Assembly (NCBI GenBank): GCA_003132865.1
Contig: PKYZ01000839.1
Coordinates: 532-6,730 of the forward strand
Reading direction: 5' to 3'
Length of the DNA stretch: 6,199 nt
Origin: Bryobacterales bacterium
Lineage (GTDB): Bacteria > Acidobacteriota > Terriglobia > Bryobacterales > Bryobacteraceae
This document shows positions 5,574 to 6,199 of the stretch, one piece after another. Position 1 is the stretch's first letter; every line of letters begins with the position of its first letter. Under the pieces are notes generated by a model, which saw only the letters and a program-made list of their open reading frames with translations, was not told the DNA's origin and ran no database searches. Position numbers and translations under genes: made by a program.

Positions 5574-6005
5574 CTACACCGGATGAACAACGCGGGATGC
5601 GGACACGTCTTGCTGCCAGAATCGGCTCCGCAATCGCAGCACGAGCTCTTTCAGGTCAATCCCATGTTTGTGCGAGAATCCCTGCTCGCCCAGAACATGG
5701 TACGAATCCGGATTCTCCCGGTGGTGCGCCGCACACAGAGGAATCGCCGAGAAGTCTGAGGTCTTCTGCCCCATCCCTCTCCTGCCCAGAGCGTTCGTAT
5801 GCGCGGCCTCGATAACTGTCGCCCGGCCGCTCACTCGCGAACAGATTGCGCATGGAAGCGTCCGGATCCAAGCCAAGTACTCCGGGCTTCTCTCGGGACC
5901 CCGCCGAGGTTGGAAGCGCTTCTTGCGGACCGGCACTCTCCGTTTCGGAGGCAAACCCCGCTGTAACGGCACACTCCGGCGTAATGGCACACGTCTCCTA
6001 AGCAC
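5574..6005 (-). CDS. Phage-type HNH endonuclease-like protein (DUF968-like)
   Basis: This 143-residue protein has a zinc-finger HNH layout: C52-x2-C55 (TLPCAICSR), H69 in IEAAHTNALG, then C91 and H94-H95 in IPLCAAHHRENP, and H103 in DSYHVLG. The run 'SPEYLAWIRTLPC..C', 'AAHT', 'GMGQKTSDFSAIPLC..HH' is typical of small phage HNH proteins that nick or cut DNA, often encoded near replication or packaging genes. The N-terminal 35 residues are repeats of R-x-VPL-x-R type, strongly basic and common in this group. GTG 6005 is preferred because GAGG lies five bases upstream; a GTG two codons earlier (6011) is the alternative. A terminator hairpin lies just upstream, so the gene probably has its own promoter, or depends on read-through. 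I see no promoter I would defend. The C-terminus is complete. Confidence 0.87.
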   Translation of the reverse strand: MLRRRVPLRRSVPLQRGLPPKRRVPVRKKRFQPRRGPERSPEYLAWIRTLPCAICSRVSGRATVIEAAHTNALGRRGMGQKTSDFSAIPLCAAHHRENPDSYHVLGEQGFSHKHGIDLKELVLRLRSRFWQQDVSASRVVHPV

Positions 6006-6035
6006 AATCACCTCGGTTTTCAGTTGGAGGAAAAG

Positions 6036-6080
6036 CGCCCGGCCCAGGACGCCGCAATGGCATCCCGAGCCGGGCGTTTT
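6036..6080. terminator. Bidirectional intrinsic terminator
   Basis: CGCCCGGC (6036-6043) pairs with GCCGGGCG (6069-6076), followed by TTTT on the plus strand. AAAAG before the left arm gives a CTTTT tail on the minus strand. The loop folds further: GGACGCC (6047-6053) against GGCATCC (6059-6065) with one mismatch and a GCAAT loop. On the minus strand it would end transcripts of the nuclease-like gene, whose stop is 25 bases away, before the HNH gene. Confidence 0.7.
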
Positions 6081-6104
6081 GCGTTTATGGCGTAGGGACG
6101 AAGC

Positions 6105-6199
6105 TCAGGACGACCGAATCCGGCCGCCGAACTCCTCTTCGCAGTGCTTCCAAAAGCTGCAGTGCTTCTGGCTGCAAAGCATGGACTGCCGGTTCGGAC
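6105..6199 (-). CDS. C-terminal end of a Cys-rich protein, probably a PD-(D/E)XK nuclease
   Basis: Only the last 31 codons lie in the window, ending at TGA 6107-6105. The minus-strand frame reads PNRQSMLCSQKHCSFWKHCE then EEFGGRIRSS. The three Cys residues (C-x4-C-x5-C) followed by an acidic segment resemble the Fe-S cysteine cluster that closes RecB/Cas4-like PD-(D/E)XK nucleases in phages. This frame has G or C at about 26 of 30 third positions, much higher than the competing frame, which supports it as the coding one. The family call rests on a short tail and is tentative. The gene continues to the right of the window and is transcribed toward the HNH gene, with a terminator between them. 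Confidence 0.6.
   Translation of the reverse strand, partial: PNRQSMLCSQKHCSFWKHCEEEFGGRIRSS

Noticed and set aside
6084..6198. Competing minus-strand frame at the right edge ending in VVLSFVPTP
   Set aside because: Its third-position GC is clearly lower than that of the frame with the Cys cluster, and it shows no motif.
1..6199. tRNA genes, attachment-site repeats, CRISPR arrays, intact insertion sequences
   Set aside because: I looked for T-loop motifs, long direct repeats, regularly spaced repeats and transposase motifs on both strands and found none.

Overview
The window looks like part of a prophage, or a decaying prophage remnant, in a bacterium with high-GC DNA (roughly 60% GC by eye). 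At the left edge are a DUF5681-type small-terminase candidate and the start of a large terminase with a Walker A box. At the right edge are the last codons of a Cys-rich protein, probably a PD-(D/E)XK nuclease, followed by an HNH endonuclease of a phage type. The wording of the toxin and antitoxin proteins reminds me of Acidobacteria (Solibacter/Bryobacter-like genomes). That is an impression from memory, not something the sequence proves.

Layout from right to left, which is the direction of transcription for most genes (minus strand): the 3' end of the putative nuclease gene (6105-6199); a long bidirectional hairpin terminator (6036-6080); the HNH gene (5574-6005); a toxin-antitoxin (TA) pair whose VapC-like PIN toxin stops early (4892-5481); a second pair with an intact PIN toxin (4068-4810); about 1.2 kb without a convincing gene but with several inverted repeats and a possible pseudoknot (2845-4067); then, on the plus strand, a HigBA-type pair with a good promoter, an intact antitoxin and a wrecked toxin (2146-2844); a gene-poor gap (1771-2145); an unrecognised 211-residue protein with a possible helix-turn-helix tail (1135-1770); and the terminase genes (1-857).

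The two outer blocks look like phage core genes: DNA processing on the right, packaging on the left. The roughly 4 kb between HNH and terminase looks like accessory cargo holding three different TA modules. Two of the three toxins are damaged while all three antitoxins read through intact. This could mean that toxins decay while antitoxins persist, either neutrally or because the antitoxins still act as repressors or anti-addiction factors.

I found no tRNA, rRNA, CRISPR array or intact insertion sequence. I did not find a convincing new multi-gene system. The best leads are the double lesion in the HigB-like toxin, the in-frame TGA in the VapC-like toxin just upstream of the next TA pair, and the structured gene-free stretch at about 3077-3358.
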